From SB25 sp029560875 (GTDB lineage: Bacteria; Bacteroidota; Bacteroidia; Bacteroidales; Tenuifilaceae): a stretch of 64,000 nt of DNA. A program made the position numbers and the translations under genes. The stretch spans positions 62,001 to 126,000 of the forward strand of contig DAOOPM010000008.1 of NCBI GenBank assembly GCA_035388225.1, written 5' to 3'. The notes beneath the pieces are model-generated. The model did not search any database, was not told where the DNA came from, and was given only the letters and a program-made list of their open reading frames with translations. Shown here piece after piece: positions 50,803 through 60,619 of the stretch (position 1 is the stretch's first letter; each line of letters begins with the position of its first letter).

Positions 50803-52920
50803 ATGAGCAGGGATTTAAAATTTACTCGTAACATCGGGATTATGGCACACATCGACGCCGGTAAGACAACAACTACCGAGCGTATACTATTTTATACTGG
50901 CAAAAGCCATAAAATAGGAGAGGTACACGATGGTGCAGCTACAATGGACTGGACGGTTCAGGAGCAGGAGAGAGGTATTACCATTACTTCAGCTGCTACT
51001 ACAACCTTCTGGAAGTACAACAATCAGCAGTTCCAAATTAATATTATCGATACCCCAGGTCACGTAGATTTTACCGTTGAGGTAGAGCGTTCGTTACGTG
51101 TTTTGGATGGTACCGTTGCAACATTCTGCGCAGTTGGTGGTGTAGAGCCACAAAGTGAAACTGTATGGCGTCAGGCCGATAAGTACAGAGTTCCAAAGAT
51201 TGCCTTTGTTAACAAGATGGATCGCGTTGGTGCTGACTTCCTATCAGTTGTTAGTCAAATTCAAGAAAAACTTGGCGCTAATCCAGTGCCTATTCAGATT
51301 CCAATTGGTGCTGAAGATTCATTTACTGGATTAGTTGACCTAATACAGAATAAAGCAGTTGTTTGGTTTGATGATCCTCAAACTAAATCTGTAAACTATC
51401 GTTTAGAGGACATCCCTGCCAATATGAAGGATGAAGCGGCTGAATGGCGCGGAAAACTTATTGAGGCTGTTGCTTCCTATAACGATGATTTGCTGGAAAG
51501 ATTCTTTGAGGATCCAGATTCAATCACAGCTGACGAAATGATTGAAACTATTCGCAAGGCAACAATCGATATGTCTATCGTACCTGTACTTTGCGGTGCT
51601 TCATTCAAAAATAAAGGCGTTCAGCATTTACTCGATGCTGTTGTGGCTTTTCTTCCTAGTCCACTTGACAAAGGAGATATCATAGGCACAAATCCTGATA
51701 ATGGTGAAGAAATTATTCGCAAACCAGTTATTGGTGAACCATTCTGCGGTTTGGCTTTCAAAATTGCAACTGACCCATTTGTTGGTCGTTTAGCATTTGT
51801 GAGAGTTTATTCAGGCAAGGTTGACAGTGGTAGCTATATTTTCAACACACGTACAGGTAAAAAAGAACGCATTAGCCGTCTATACCAAATGCATGCCAAC
51901 AAGCAAAACCCAATTGAGTTCTGCGAGGCTGGTGACATTTGTGCTGTAGTTGGTTTTAAAGATTTACGCACTGGCGATACCGTTTGCGATGAAAAACATC
52001 CTATCGCACTTGAGTCAATGACCTTCCCTGAGCCTGTTATTGGTCTCGCAATTGAACCAAAGACTCAGAAAGATCTTGATAAATTAGGTATTGCTCTAGG
52101 TAAACTATCTGAGGAAGATCCAACTTTCCGTGTTAAAACGGATCCTGATAGCGGACAAACTATTATTAGTGGAATGGGTGAACTTCACCTTGAAATTATT
52201 GTAGACCGTTTACGCAGAGAGTTTAACGTGGATATTAGCCAGGGAGCTCCTCAGGTTGCATACAAGGAAACAATTACAAAATCTGTATCGCACCGCGAGG
52301 TATTCAAGAAACAATCTGGTGGTCGTGGTAAGTTTGCTGATATCATCTTCGAACTTGGCCCAGCCGATGAGGGTGTATCAGGATTACAGTTCGTTGATGA
52401 GGTTAAAGGCGGAAATATCCCCCGCGAATTCGTTCCTTCAGTTCAAAAAGGCTTTGCTACTGCAATGAACAATGGTGTTCTTGCTGGTTTCAATGTTCCT
52501 GCGATGAAGGTTGTACTTAAGGATGGTTCTTTCCACCCAGTTGACTCTGATGCTCTTTCATTCGAAATCGCAGCTCGTTACGCATTCCGTGCAGCAGCAC
52601 CTAAAGCATCACCCGTATTACTTGAACCTATTATGAGCGTTGAAGTAGTAACTCCTGAGGAGTATATGGGCGATGTAATCGGCGATTTAAACAAACGTCG
52701 TGGTCAAATTGCTGGTATGGAATCAAAAGGAGTTGCTAGGGTTATTAAAGCCAAAGTACCTCTATCTGAGCAGTTCGGTTATGTAACAGTTCTAAGAACT
52801 TTGTCATCCGGACGTGCTACATCTACAATGGAATTCTCTCACTACGCTGAAGTTCCCGCAAATATCGCAAAAGAGATTGTGGAAAAATCGCGTGGTAAGG
52901 AAGTAAAGGAGATTGAATAA
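50803..52920 (+). CDS. fusA: Elongation factor G
   Basis: Canonical translocase GTPase. G1 AHIDAGKTTT, switch I ERGITITSA, switch II DTPGHVDFT and G4 NKMD are all intact, in contrast to the paralogue at 47159. Five domains, 705 residues. In the str position between rpsG and rpsJ; tuf is not adjacent in this window. Confidence 0.98.
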   Translation: MSRDLKFTRNIGIMAHIDAGKTTTTERILFYTGKSHKIGEVHDGAATMDWTVQEQERGITITSAATTTFWKYNNQQFQINIIDTPGHVDFTVEVERSLRVLDGTVATFCAVGGVEPQSETVWRQADKYRVPKIAFVNKMDRVGADFLSVVSQIQEKLGANPVPIQIPIGAEDSFTGLVDLIQNKAVVWFDDPQTKSVNYRLEDIPANMKDEAAEWRGKLIEAVASYNDDLLERFFEDPDSITADEMIETIRKATIDMSIVPVLCGASFKNKGVQHLLDAVVAFLPSPLDKGDIIGTNPDNGEEIIRKPVIGEPFCGLAFKIATDPFVGRLAFVRVYSGKVDSGSYIFNTRTGKKERISRLYQMHANKQNPIEFCEAGDICAVVGFKDLRTGDTVCDEKHPIALESMTFPEPVIGLAIEPKTQKDLDKLGIALGKLSEEDPTFRVKTDPDSGQTIISGMGELHLEIIVDRLRREFNVDISQGAPQVAYKETITKSVSHREVFKKQSGGRGKFADIIFELGPADEGVSGLQFVDEVKGGNIPREFVPSVQKGFATAMNNGVLAGFNVPAMKVVLKDGSFHPVDSDALSFEIAARYAFRAAAPKASPVLLEPIMSVEVVTPEEYMGDVIGDLNKRRGQIAGMESKGVARVIKAKVPLSEQFGYVTVLRTLSSGRATSTMEFSHYAEVPANIAKEIVEKSRGKEVKEIE

Positions 52921-52941
52921 TTACTTTTACTAATATGTACA

Positions 52942-53247
52942 ATGAGCCAGAAAATTAGAATTAAACTCAAATCGTACGACCACAACCTGGTAGACAAGTC
53001 GGCCGAAAAGATCGTGAAAACGGTCAAGGCTACAGGCGCTGTGGTGAGCGGGCCAATCCCGCTTCCAACGCACAAGCGAATTTTTACGGTAAACCGTTCA
53101 ACTTTCGTGAACAAAAAATCGAGGGAGCAATTTGAGCTGTGCTCCTATAAGCGTTTGCTCGACATCTACAGCTCCACCCCGAAGACTATCGATGCTCTTA
53201 TGAAGCTCGAACTTCCAAGTGGAGTCGAAGTAGAAATTAAAGTATGA
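52942..53247 (+). CDS. rpsJ: Ribosomal protein S10 (uS10)
   Basis: IRIKLKSYDHNLVDKSAEKI and GPIPLPTHKRIFTVNRS are the family signatures. 101 residues. Opens the S10 section, 21 bases after fusA without a visible new promoter. Confidence 0.98.
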   Translation: MSQKIRIKLKSYDHNLVDKSAEKIVKTVKATGAVVSGPIPLPTHKRIFTVNRSTFVNKKSREQFELCSYKRLLDIYSSTPKTIDALMKLELPSGVEVEIKV

Positions 53248-53272
53248 GTGTGAATTGTAAATTGTAAAGACA

Positions 53273-53893
53273 ATGCCACAAGGATTAATTGGACGTAAAA
53301 TCGGAATGACTTCCGTATTCGGTGAGGATGGAAAAAATATCCCCTGCACCGTAATTGAGGCTGGTCCTTGCGTTGTCACTCAGGTGAAGAATGCAGATAA
53401 CGATGGTTATACTGCTATTCAGCTTGCCTTTGATGACAAAAAGGAGAAACATACCAGCAGACCTATGATGGGTCACTTTCAGAAAGCTAACACCACTCCT
53501 AAACGCAAAGTAGTTGAGTTTAGAGATTGGGATGGTACTAATCAATTAGGTGATGTTATCACTGTTGATTTGTTTAACGAGGACCGTTGGGTTGATGTTA
53601 CCGGAATTACCAAAGGTAAAGGATTCCAAGGGGTTGTTAAACGTCACGGATTCGGCGGTGTGGGTGGTCAAACTCACGGTCAGCATAACCGTCAACGTCA
53701 CCCTGGTTCTATGGGTGCTTCATCGTTCCCATCACGCGTTTTCCCAGGAAAAAGGTTGCCAGGTCGCACTGGTGGCGATAGGGTTAAAATCATGAACCTA
53801 CGCGTTCTCAAAGTTATTCCTGAGAGCAACCTTCTTCTAGTAAAAGGTTCCATTCCAGGTGCAAAAGGTTCTTACTTAATTATTGAGAAATAA
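53273..53893 (+). CDS. rplC: Ribosomal protein L3 (uL3)
   Basis: Early 23S rRNA binder near the peptidyl-transferase centre. GLIGRKIGMTSVF start and the long loop GGQTHGQHNRQRHPGSMG. 206 residues. The stop overlaps the rplD start by one base (TAATG). Confidence 0.98.
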   Translation: MPQGLIGRKIGMTSVFGEDGKNIPCTVIEAGPCVVTQVKNADNDGYTAIQLAFDDKKEKHTSRPMMGHFQKANTTPKRKVVEFRDWDGTNQLGDVITVDLFNEDRWVDVTGITKGKGFQGVVKRHGFGGVGGQTHGQHNRQRHPGSMGASSFPSRVFPGKRLPGRTGGDRVKIMNLRVLKVIPESNLLLVKGSIPGAKGSYLIIEK

Positions 53894-54525
53894 TGGAAAT
53901 TAAAGTACTTAACATATCAGGACAGGAAACCGGGAGAATGATCCAACTCGATGATTCTATCTTTACCATCGAACCTAACGATCACGCAATCTATCTTGAC
54001 GTTAAGCAAATTCTTGCAAACGGACGTCAAGGAACCCATAAAGCGAAACAACGTAATGAGGTTTCCGGTAGCACACGCAAGTTGAAAAAGCAAAAAGGTA
54101 CAGGTACTGCACGTGCAGGTAGCATCAAGTCGCCACTATTCCGTGGAGGTGGACGTGTATTCGGCCCAGTACCCCGCGATTACAGCTTCAAGTTGAACAA
54201 AAAAGTTAAACAACTTGCCCGTAAGAGTGCACTAGCTTACAAAGTGAAAGATAATGCAATTGTTGTGGTTGAGGATTTCAACTTTGACACTCCAAAAACT
54301 AAACAATTCCTTTCAATTTGCAATAATTTAAAGGTAGCAGACAAAAAAACACTTTTCGTGTTGGGTGATGTAAATAAAAATATATCTTTGTCATCCAGAA
54401 ATTTAGAAAAGTGCAAAGTTGTAAATGCTTCATCTATAAATACTTACGAAGTATTAAATGCAAAAGCATTAGTGCTTTCAGAGAGTTCGGTAGATGTTCT
54501 AAACAAATTGTTTAAAGTTTCTTAA
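53893..54525 (+). CDS. rplD: Ribosomal protein L4 (uL4)
   Basis: Lines the exit tunnel. The extended loop KLKKQKGTGTARAGSIKSPL and GGGRVFGPVPRDYSFKLNKK are diagnostic. 210 residues. In E. coli L4 also represses its own operon; no such leader is visible here. Confidence 0.98.
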   Translation: MEIKVLNISGQETGRMIQLDDSIFTIEPNDHAIYLDVKQILANGRQGTHKAKQRNEVSGSTRKLKKQKGTGTARAGSIKSPLFRGGGRVFGPVPRDYSFKLNKKVKQLARKSALAYKVKDNAIVVVEDFNFDTPKTKQFLSICNNLKVADKKTLFVLGDVNKNISLSSRNLEKCKVVNASSINTYEVLNAKALVLSESSVDVLNKLFKVS

Positions 54526-54533
54526 TTAGACGA

Positions 54534-54827
54534 ATGATGGACATACTGATTAGACCGATTGTAACTGAAAAGATGGAGCGCTTAACTAGCAAGGTAAACC
54601 AGTACGGTTTTATTGTTGATAAGAAAGCGAATAAGTTACAGATTAAGAAAGCCATTGAGGATTTATACGGTGTTACCGTTGACTCAGTGAATACTATACG
54701 TTACGCAGGCAAACTAAAAAGCCGCTACACAAAGGCAGGTTTTTTGAGTGGCCGCACAAACAGCTTCAAGAAAGCTCTTGTAACGTTAAAGAATGGTGAG
54801 AAAATAGATTTTTATAGCAACATCTAA
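54534..54827 (+). CDS. rplW: Ribosomal protein L23 (uL23)
   Basis: Exit-tunnel rim protein that docks SRP and trigger factor. ILIRPIVTEKMERL and KSRYTKAGFLSGRTNSFKKA. 97 residues from the ATG at 54534; a second ATG at 54537 is equally plausible. Confidence 0.96.
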   Translation: MMDILIRPIVTEKMERLTSKVNQYGFIVDKKANKLQIKKAIEDLYGVTVDSVNTIRYAGKLKSRYTKAGFLSGRTNSFKKALVTLKNGEKIDFYSNI

Positions 54828-54832
54828 AGAAA

Positions 54833-55657
54833 ATGGCTGTACGGAAACTAAAACCTGTTACACCAGGACAGAGACACAAAATTATAGGCACATTCGAAGA
54901 AATTACTGCTTCGAAGCCTGAGAAATCGTTGCTACGCCCCCTGAAAAAAACTGGTGGTAGAAATAACCAGGGGAAAATGACCATGCGATATATAGGGGGT
55001 GGTCATAAGCGCCGATACAGATTGATTGACTTCACACGCGAGCGCGAGGGCGTTGCTGCAGTGGTTAAAACCATTGAGTACGATCCAAACCGCACCGCAC
55101 GTATTGCGCTAGTTGAGTATGCTGATGGCGAAAAACGCTATATCGTTGCTCCTAGTGGACTACAAGTTGGTCAAACTATTATGTCAGGAAGAGGAGTTGC
55201 TCCGGAGCTTGGAAACACTCTTTACTTGGCAGAGATTCCACTTGGTACATTAATTCATAACATTGAATTATATCCAGGTAGAGGCGCTTGCATGGCAAGA
55301 AGTGCTGGTTCATATGCACAACTTCTTGCACGTGAAGGCAAGTATGCAATTGTTAAACTTCCTAGCGGTGAGACCCGTATGGTGCTAACCGAGTGCAAAG
55401 CTACCATTGGTAGCGTATCGAACAGCGACCACGCTTTGGAGAAATCTGGTAAAGCCGGACGTACCCGTTGGTTAGGTCGTCGTCCACGCAACAGGGGTGT
55501 TGCAATGAACCCTGTAGATCACCCTATGGGTGGTGGTGAAGGACGCGCTTCGGGAGGTCATCCACGCTCACGCAAAGGTATTCCTGCTAAGGGCTACAAG
55601 ACACGCTCTAAGAAGAATCCTAGCAATAAGTTTATTGTTGAACGCAGGAAAAAGTAA
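54833..55657 (+). CDS. rplB: Ribosomal protein L2 (uL2)
   Basis: Core 50S protein near the peptidyl-transferase centre. The conserved C-terminal loop GVAMNPVDHPMGGGEG with the key histidine is present. 274 residues; 5 bases from rplW. Confidence 0.98.
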   Translation: MAVRKLKPVTPGQRHKIIGTFEEITASKPEKSLLRPLKKTGGRNNQGKMTMRYIGGGHKRRYRLIDFTREREGVAAVVKTIEYDPNRTARIALVEYADGEKRYIVAPSGLQVGQTIMSGRGVAPELGNTLYLAEIPLGTLIHNIELYPGRGACMARSAGSYAQLLAREGKYAIVKLPSGETRMVLTECKATIGSVSNSDHALEKSGKAGRTRWLGRRPRNRGVAMNPVDHPMGGGEGRASGGHPRSRKGIPAKGYKTRSKKNPSNKFIVERRKK

Positions 55658-55675
55658 TCAGTAAAAATTGAAGGT

Positions 55676-55945
55676 ATGAGTAGGTCACTTAAAAAAGGTC
55701 CCTTCATCGAATATAAGTTAGATCAACGCGTAAGCGCTATGAACGAATCTAACAAGAAGGCTGTAGTAAAAACATGGTCTCGTAGTTCGATGATTTCTCC
55801 CGACTTTGTTGGACACACCATAGCAGTTCACAACGGGAATAAGTTTATTCCTGTATACGTTACCGAGAACATGGTTGGTCATAAACTTGGAGAGTTTGCT
55901 CCAACACGTACATTCCGTGGTCACGCAGGTAATAAGAAAAAGTAA
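55676..55945 (+). CDS. rpsS: Ribosomal protein S19 (uS19)
   Basis: MSRSLKKGPFIEYKLDQRV start and GHTIAVHNGNKFIPVYVTE. 89 residues, 30S head protein. Confidence 0.98.
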   Translation: MSRSLKKGPFIEYKLDQRVSAMNESNKKAVVKTWSRSSMISPDFVGHTIAVHNGNKFIPVYVTENMVGHKLGEFAPTRTFRGHAGNKKK

Positions 55946-55970
55946 GTGAATTGATTAAAGAAACTAAGCA

Positions 55971-56384
55971 ATGGGTGCAAGAAAACATACAATGGCCAAT
56001 AGGCTAAAGGAGGAGAAAAAGAAAAAAGCAATTGCGATATTACGCAATTGCCCATCATCTCCACGTAAAATGCGCTTGGTAGTAGACCTGGTACGCGGTA
56101 AAGACGTGAATTCAGCCCTAAACATTCTTAAGTTCAACGGTAAAGACGCTGCTGAGGATGTTCATAAACTATTACTCTCCGCTATAGCAAACTGGAAAGC
56201 TAAAAACGAGAACACTCGTATTGAAGATGCTAACCTTTTTGTTAAAGAGATATTCGTTGATCAGGGTAGAAGTCTTAAACGTATTCGCACCGCTCCTCAG
56301 GGACGCGCGCATCGTATTCGTAAACGTTCAAATCACGTAACCGTGATTGTTGATAGTGCAGTTAATAACGATACAAATAATTAG
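55971..56384 (+). CDS. rplV: Ribosomal protein L22 (uL22)
   Basis: Exit-tunnel protein. NCPSSPRKMRLVVDLVRGKD and FVDQGRSLKRIRTAPQGRAH are typical. 137 residues, with a basic N-terminal extension (KEEKKKKAIA) common in Bacteroidota. Confidence 0.97.
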   Translation: MGARKHTMANRLKEEKKKKAIAILRNCPSSPRKMRLVVDLVRGKDVNSALNILKFNGKDAAEDVHKLLLSAIANWKAKNENTRIEDANLFVKEIFVDQGRSLKRIRTAPQGRAHRIRKRSNHVTVIVDSAVNNDTNN

Positions 56385-56391
56385 CAGTTAA

Positions 56392-57126
56392 ATGGGAAAT
56401 AAAGTTAATCCAATAGGAAACCGACTTGGAATCATCAGAGGATGGGATTCCAACTGGTACGGAGGTAACAAATACGCTCAGAAACTTGTTGAAGACAGCA
56501 AAATTCGTGATTACCTTAACGAGAGGCTTTCAAAAGCAAGTCTTTCTAAGATTGTTATTGAGCGAACCCTTAAGCTAATTACTGTTACCATACACACTGC
56601 ACGTCCTGGTATTATCATCGGAAAAGGTGGCCAGGAAGTAGATAAACTCAAAGAGGAATTGCGTAAAATCACCAATAAGGAGGTTCAAATCAATATCTTT
56701 GAGGTTAAACGTCCAGAAATTGACGCTGTTATTGTTGGTAACAACATTGCTCGCCAGTTAGAAGGACGTATATCGTACCGCAGAGCAATTAAAACTTCTA
56801 TTGCTTCTACTATTAGAATGGGTGCTGAGGGAATTAAAGTACAAATCTCAGGACGTTTGGGTGGCGCTGAAATGGCCCGCTCCGAAACCTATAAAGAAGG
56901 TAGAATTCCACTTCATACATTCCGTGCTGATATTGACTATGCACTAGCTGAGGCTCACACCAAGGTTGGTCTAATTGGTATCAAGGTTTGGATTTGCAAT
57001 GGATTGGTTTACGGCAAACGCGACTTATCCCCTAACGTTGGTAATAGCGCAGCTGCTTCTGCAGCCGCTCCTAGCAACCAACCAGCAGGACGTCAGCGTG
57101 GCGGTGCACGTAAAAAAAGAAAATAG
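56392..57126 (+). CDS. rpsC: Ribosomal protein S3 (uS3)
   Basis: mRNA-entry protein with helicase role. KH domain with IIGKGGQEVDKLKEEL, and the C-terminal GRLGGAEMARSETYKEGRIP. 244 residues with an Ala/Arg-rich tail (RQRGGARKKRK). Confidence 0.98.
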   Translation: MGNKVNPIGNRLGIIRGWDSNWYGGNKYAQKLVEDSKIRDYLNERLSKASLSKIVIERTLKLITVTIHTARPGIIIGKGGQEVDKLKEELRKITNKEVQINIFEVKRPEIDAVIVGNNIARQLEGRISYRRAIKTSIASTIRMGAEGIKVQISGRLGGAEMARSETYKEGRIPLHTFRADIDYALAEAHTKVGLIGIKVWICNGLVYGKRDLSPNVGNSAAASAAAPSNQPAGRQRGGARKKRK

Positions 57127-57151
57127 TTTAAAGAATTAAAGCATTTTCGAA

Positions 57152-57580
57152 ATGTTACAGCCAAAGAAAACAAAATTCAGAAGGGCGCAAAAGGGTCGTA
57201 TGAAAGGGAATGCCCAACGCGGTAATCAACTTGCATTTGGCTCTTTTGGAATCAAGGCGATGGAATCGTACTGGATTACCAGCCGCCAGATAGAAGCTGC
57301 CCGTCAGGCCGTGACCCGTTACATGAAACGTGAAGGTCAGATATGGATCCGTATATTCCCCGATAAGCCTATAACCAAGAAACCCGCTGAGGTTCGTATG
57401 GGTAAAGGTAAAGGTGCTCCCGAGGGATTTGTTGCTCCTGTTACTCCAGGCCGCATACTATTTGAGTGCGAAGGTGTACCATACGAAGTAGCAAAGGAGG
57501 CACTGCGCCTAGCAGCTCAGAAACTCCCAATCACTACTAAGTTCATTGTTCGTAACGATTACGAAGAAACTACAAACTAA
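57152..57580 (+). CDS. rplP: Ribosomal protein L16 (uL16)
   Basis: Organises tRNA on the 50S. MLQPKKTKFRRAQKGRMKG start and IFPDKPITKKPAEVRMGKGK. 142 residues. Confidence 0.98.
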   Translation: MLQPKKTKFRRAQKGRMKGNAQRGNQLAFGSFGIKAMESYWITSRQIEAARQAVTRYMKREGQIWIRIFPDKPITKKPAEVRMGKGKGAPEGFVAPVTPGRILFECEGVPYEVAKEALRLAAQKLPITTKFIVRNDYEETTN

Positions 57581-57586
57581 CGAGCC

Positions 57587-57787
57587 ATGAAAACTTCAGA
57601 GATAAGAGAACTGACAATAAAAGAGATTGAGGAGCGCATTGAGAATGAGAAATCTCAGCTACTTAAGCTAAGGTTAAACCATAGCATTTCGCCTCTGGAC
57701 AATCCAATGAAAATTACAGAGACTCGCAAGAACATCGCAAGGCTTAACACTATCTTGCGCCAGCGTAATCTCAATCAGAACAAGTAA
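57587..57787 (+). CDS. rpmC: Ribosomal protein L29 (uL29)
   Basis: Small coiled-coil protein near the tunnel exit. IRELTIKEIEERIENEKSQL and the NPMKITETRKNIARL ending. 66 residues. Confidence 0.96.
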   Translation: MKTSEIRELTIKEIEERIENEKSQLLKLRLNHSISPLDNPMKITETRKNIARLNTILRQRNLNQNK

Positions 57788-57799
57788 CGCTTTAAGGCT

Positions 57800-58063
57800 A
57801 TGGAAGAAGTAACAAGAAATTTACGTAAAGAGAGAATAGGAGTTGTTGTTAGCAGCAAAATGGATAAATCCATCGTGGTAGCTGTTAAGCGTAAAGTAAA
57901 ACATCCTATTTACGGTAAGTTCGTGAACAAAACCACCAAGCTTTACGCACACGACGAGAACAATACTTGTGGTGTAGGCGATGTGGTAAAAATTCAGGAA
58001 ACCCGTCCATTGAGTAAGCTGAAACGCTGGAGATTAGTAGAAATCATTGAAAAAGCTAAGTAA
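57800..58063 (+). CDS. rpsQ: Ribosomal protein S17 (uS17)
   Basis: OB-fold 16S rRNA binder. LRKERIGVVVSSKMDKSIVV and GDVVKIQETRPLSKLKRWRL. 87 residues; two bases from rplN. Confidence 0.98.
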   Translation: MEEVTRNLRKERIGVVVSSKMDKSIVVAVKRKVKHPIYGKFVNKTTKLYAHDENNTCGVGDVVKIQETRPLSKLKRWRLVEIIEKAK

Positions 58064-58065
58064 CC

Positions 58066-58431
58066 ATGATACAGCAGGAAAGTCGTTTATTAGTTGCCGA
58101 TAATAGCGGAGCAAAGGAAGTACTCTGCATCAGGGTACTAGGCGGAACCGCAAAGCGTTATGCACGTATTGGCGATAAAATCGTTGTTACCGTGAAGAGC
58201 GCTATACCTAGCGGAGATGTGAAAAAAGGTACAGTATCAAAGGCTGTTGTAGTTCGCACCAAGAAAGAAATTCGTCGCCCAGATGGTTCATACATCCGTT
58301 TCGACGATAACGCTTGTGTGCTACTAAACAACCAAGACGAAATTCGTGGTACCCGTATTTTTGGCCCAGTAGCCAGAGAGTTACGTGATAACTATATGAA
58401 AATCGTTTCATTAGCACCTGAGGTGTTATAA
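58066..58431 (+). CDS. rplN: Ribosomal protein L14 (uL14)
   Basis: Subunit-interface protein. MIQQESRLLVADNSGAKEVL start and RIFGPVARELRDNYMKIVSL ending. 121 residues. First gene of the spc section by E. coli order. Confidence 0.98.
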   Translation: MIQQESRLLVADNSGAKEVLCIRVLGGTAKRYARIGDKIVVTVKSAIPSGDVKKGTVSKAVVVRTKKEIRRPDGSYIRFDDNACVLLNNQDEIRGTRIFGPVARELRDNYMKIVSLAPEVL

Positions 58432-58450
58432 TCCGATAATCAAATTTACT

Positions 58451-58771
58451 ATGAGCAAGTTACATATTAAAAAAGGGGATTTGGTTTACGTCATCTCTGG
58501 CGAATCGAAAGGCCAGCAGGGCAAGGTGCTAAGCGTTATGATTAAAGATGAACGCGCCTTGGTTGAGGGTGTAAACATGGTATCAAAACATACCAAACCT
58601 AATTCCAAGTACCCTCAGGGTGGCATTATTAAGAAAGAAGCCCCCATTCATATTTCGAACCTAATGTTAATTGATCCCGCTACAGGAAAACCTTCTCGTA
58701 TTGGCCGCAAGCTAAACGATAAAGGAAAATTAGTGAGATTCTCTAAAAAATCAGGAGAGGAGATTAAGTAA
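58451..58771 (+). CDS. rplX: Ribosomal protein L24 (uL24)
   Basis: KOW-domain assembly initiator. HIKKGDLVYVISGESKGQQG is the KOW motif. 106 residues; the stop overlaps the rplE start by one base. Confidence 0.97.
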   Translation: MSKLHIKKGDLVYVISGESKGQQGKVLSVMIKDERALVEGVNMVSKHTKPNSKYPQGGIIKKEAPIHISNLMLIDPATGKPSRIGRKLNDKGKLVRFSKKSGEEIK

Positions 58772-59328
58772 TGGAATACGTACCTACCCTCAAGAAAAAA
58801 TACAAAGAGGAAATTGTTCCAGCGCTCATGAAGGAATTCAACTACAAGAGCGTTATGCAGGTTCCCCGGTTGGAGAAGATAGTAATCAACCAAGGGATTG
58901 GACAAGCGGTAGCAGACAAGAAAATTATTGAAGCTGCTCAAGCCGACCTGACCAATATTACCGGCCAAAAGGTAATGCAAACTATGTCGCGCAAGGACAT
59001 CTCGAACTTTAAACTTCGTAAGAATGTACCTATCGGACTTAAGGTTACCCTTCGCCGCGAGAGAATGTACGAATTCCTAGAGCGTTTAATCAACGTATCT
59101 CTACCTCGAATTCGTGATTTTAAGGGGATTAACGATAAGCTAGATGGCCGTGGTAACTATACCCTCGGTATTCAGGAGCAAATCATTTTCCCTGAGATCG
59201 ATATCGATAAAATTAACCGTATTCTTGGCATGGAGATTACTTTTGTAACAACCAGCGAGAACGATGAGGAGGCTTACGCACTTCTACGTGAATTCGGTTT
59301 ACCTTTTAAAAACGCTAAAAAGAACTAG
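58771..59328 (+). CDS. rplE: Ribosomal protein L5 (uL5)
   Basis: 5S rRNA binder. KIVINQGIGQAVADKKIIE and LPRIRDFKGINDKLDGRGNY. 185 residues. Confidence 0.98.
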   Translation: MEYVPTLKKKYKEEIVPALMKEFNYKSVMQVPRLEKIVINQGIGQAVADKKIIEAAQADLTNITGQKVMQTMSRKDISNFKLRKNVPIGLKVTLRRERMYEFLERLINVSLPRIRDFKGINDKLDGRGNYTLGIQEQIIFPEIDIDKINRILGMEITFVTTSENDEEAYALLREFGLPFKNAKKN

Positions 59329-59331
59329 TGT

Positions 59332-59601
59332 ATGGCAAAAGAGTCAATGAAAGCGCGCGAAGCAAAACGTGCTAAACTCGTAGAGAAGTATGCCGAGAAA
59401 CGCGCTAAGCTAAAAGCTGAGGGCGATGTTGTTGGGCTACAAAAGTTACCCCGCAACTCTAATCCTATTCGTTTGCACAACCGTTGTATGCTAACAGGCA
59501 GACCACGTGGTTATATGCGTCAATTCGGTATCAGCAGGATTACCTTCAGGGAAATGGCATCAAACGGTTTGATTCCCGGTGTTAAAAAAGCTAGTTGGTA
59601 A
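59332..59601 (+). CDS. rpsN: Ribosomal protein S14 (uS14, zinc-free form)
   Basis: 89 residues, the long form without the CxxC-CxxC zinc ribbon; only one cysteine (RCMLTGRPRG). C-terminal FGISRITFREMASNGLIPGV is canonical. Confidence 0.97.
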   Translation: MAKESMKAREAKRAKLVEKYAEKRAKLKAEGDVVGLQKLPRNSNPIRLHNRCMLTGRPRGYMRQFGISRITFREMASNGLIPGVKKASW

Positions 59602-59625
59602 AAACAAAAATAAATTGATTAAGCA

Positions 59626-60024
59626 ATGATTACCGACCCAATTGCAGATTACCTAACCCGAATTCGTAATGCCGTGATGGCAGGTCATAGGGTTTTAGAA
59701 ATTCCATCTTCAAGAATGAAGATGGATATTACCCGAATCCTTTTCGATAAAGGGTATATCCTTAACTATAAGTTTGAGGAAGACGGAAAACAGGGACTGA
59801 TTAAGATCGCTCTTAAGTATCACCCTGAAACTAAAAAGAATGCGATCAAGCATATTGAGCGCATCAGTACTCCAGGTCTTCGCCGTTACTGTGGTGCAAC
59901 AGAACTACCACGTGTATTGAATGGCCTTGGCGTTGCAATCATCAGCACATCTCACGGATTAATGACCGACAAGGAAGCACGCGTGAAGAATGTAGGTGGT
60001 GAAGTTATTTGCTATGTTTATTAA
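59626..60024 (+). CDS. rpsH: Ribosomal protein S8 (uS8)
   Basis: DPIADYLTRIRNAVMAGHR start and GLGVAIISTSHGLMTDKEAR end. 132 residues. In E. coli the spc repressor; no S8 target structure was searched for here. Confidence 0.98.
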   Translation: MITDPIADYLTRIRNAVMAGHRVLEIPSSRMKMDITRILFDKGYILNYKFEEDGKQGLIKIALKYHPETKKNAIKHIERISTPGLRRYCGATELPRVLNGLGVAIISTSHGLMTDKEARVKNVGGEVICYVY

Positions 60025-60045
60025 TCTTTAAATAAATTAAATTCA

Positions 60046-60600
60046 ATGTCTAGGATCGGAAAAAAACCTGTAAACTTGCCACAGGGTGTAAGCGTTAAAG
60101 TTAGCGCCGATAACGTGGTAAGCGTGAAAGGCCCTCTGGGTGAGTTGTCCCAGAAAGTTGACCCTGACATCACCGTCAACGTAGAGGGAACCGAAGTTGT
60201 TCTCACCAGACCAACTGATCAGAAACGTCACCGCTCCATGCATGGTTTATACCGTGCGCTTATTAACAATATGGTAGTAGGTGTTTCAACTGGTTGGGAG
60301 ATACAGCAGGAGTTGATTGGTGTTGGGTATAAGGCCGAAGCTAAAGGTCAAGTGCTTGAGTTAAGCCTTGGCTTCTCACACGACATTCACTTCCTGTTAC
60401 CAAAGGAGATTAAGGTTGAAACTAAAACCGAACGTAAAGGTAACCCTACAATTTTCCTAAAAAGCATCGACAAGCAGCTTTTAGGACAAGTAGCGGCAAA
60501 ACTCCGTTCGATTAGGAAACCAGAACCTTACAAAGGTAAAGGTGTTAGATTTGTTGGCGAAGTTGTTCGTAAGAAAGCTGGTAAGTCGGCTAGTGTATAA
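60046..60600 (+). CDS. rplF: Ribosomal protein L6 (uL6)
   Basis: SRIGKKPVNLPQGVSVKV start and RKPEPYKGKGVRFVGEVVRK near the end. 184 residues; binds near the sarcin-ricin loop. Confidence 0.98.
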   Translation: MSRIGKKPVNLPQGVSVKVSADNVVSVKGPLGELSQKVDPDITVNVEGTEVVLTRPTDQKRHRSMHGLYRALINNMVVGVSTGWEIQQELIGVGYKAEAKGQVLELSLGFSHDIHFLLPKEIKVETKTERKGNPTIFLKSIDKQLLGQVAAKLRSIRKPEPYKGKGVRFVGEVVRKKAGKSASV

Positions 60601-60619
60601 CCTGTAAAAACTGTTAAAT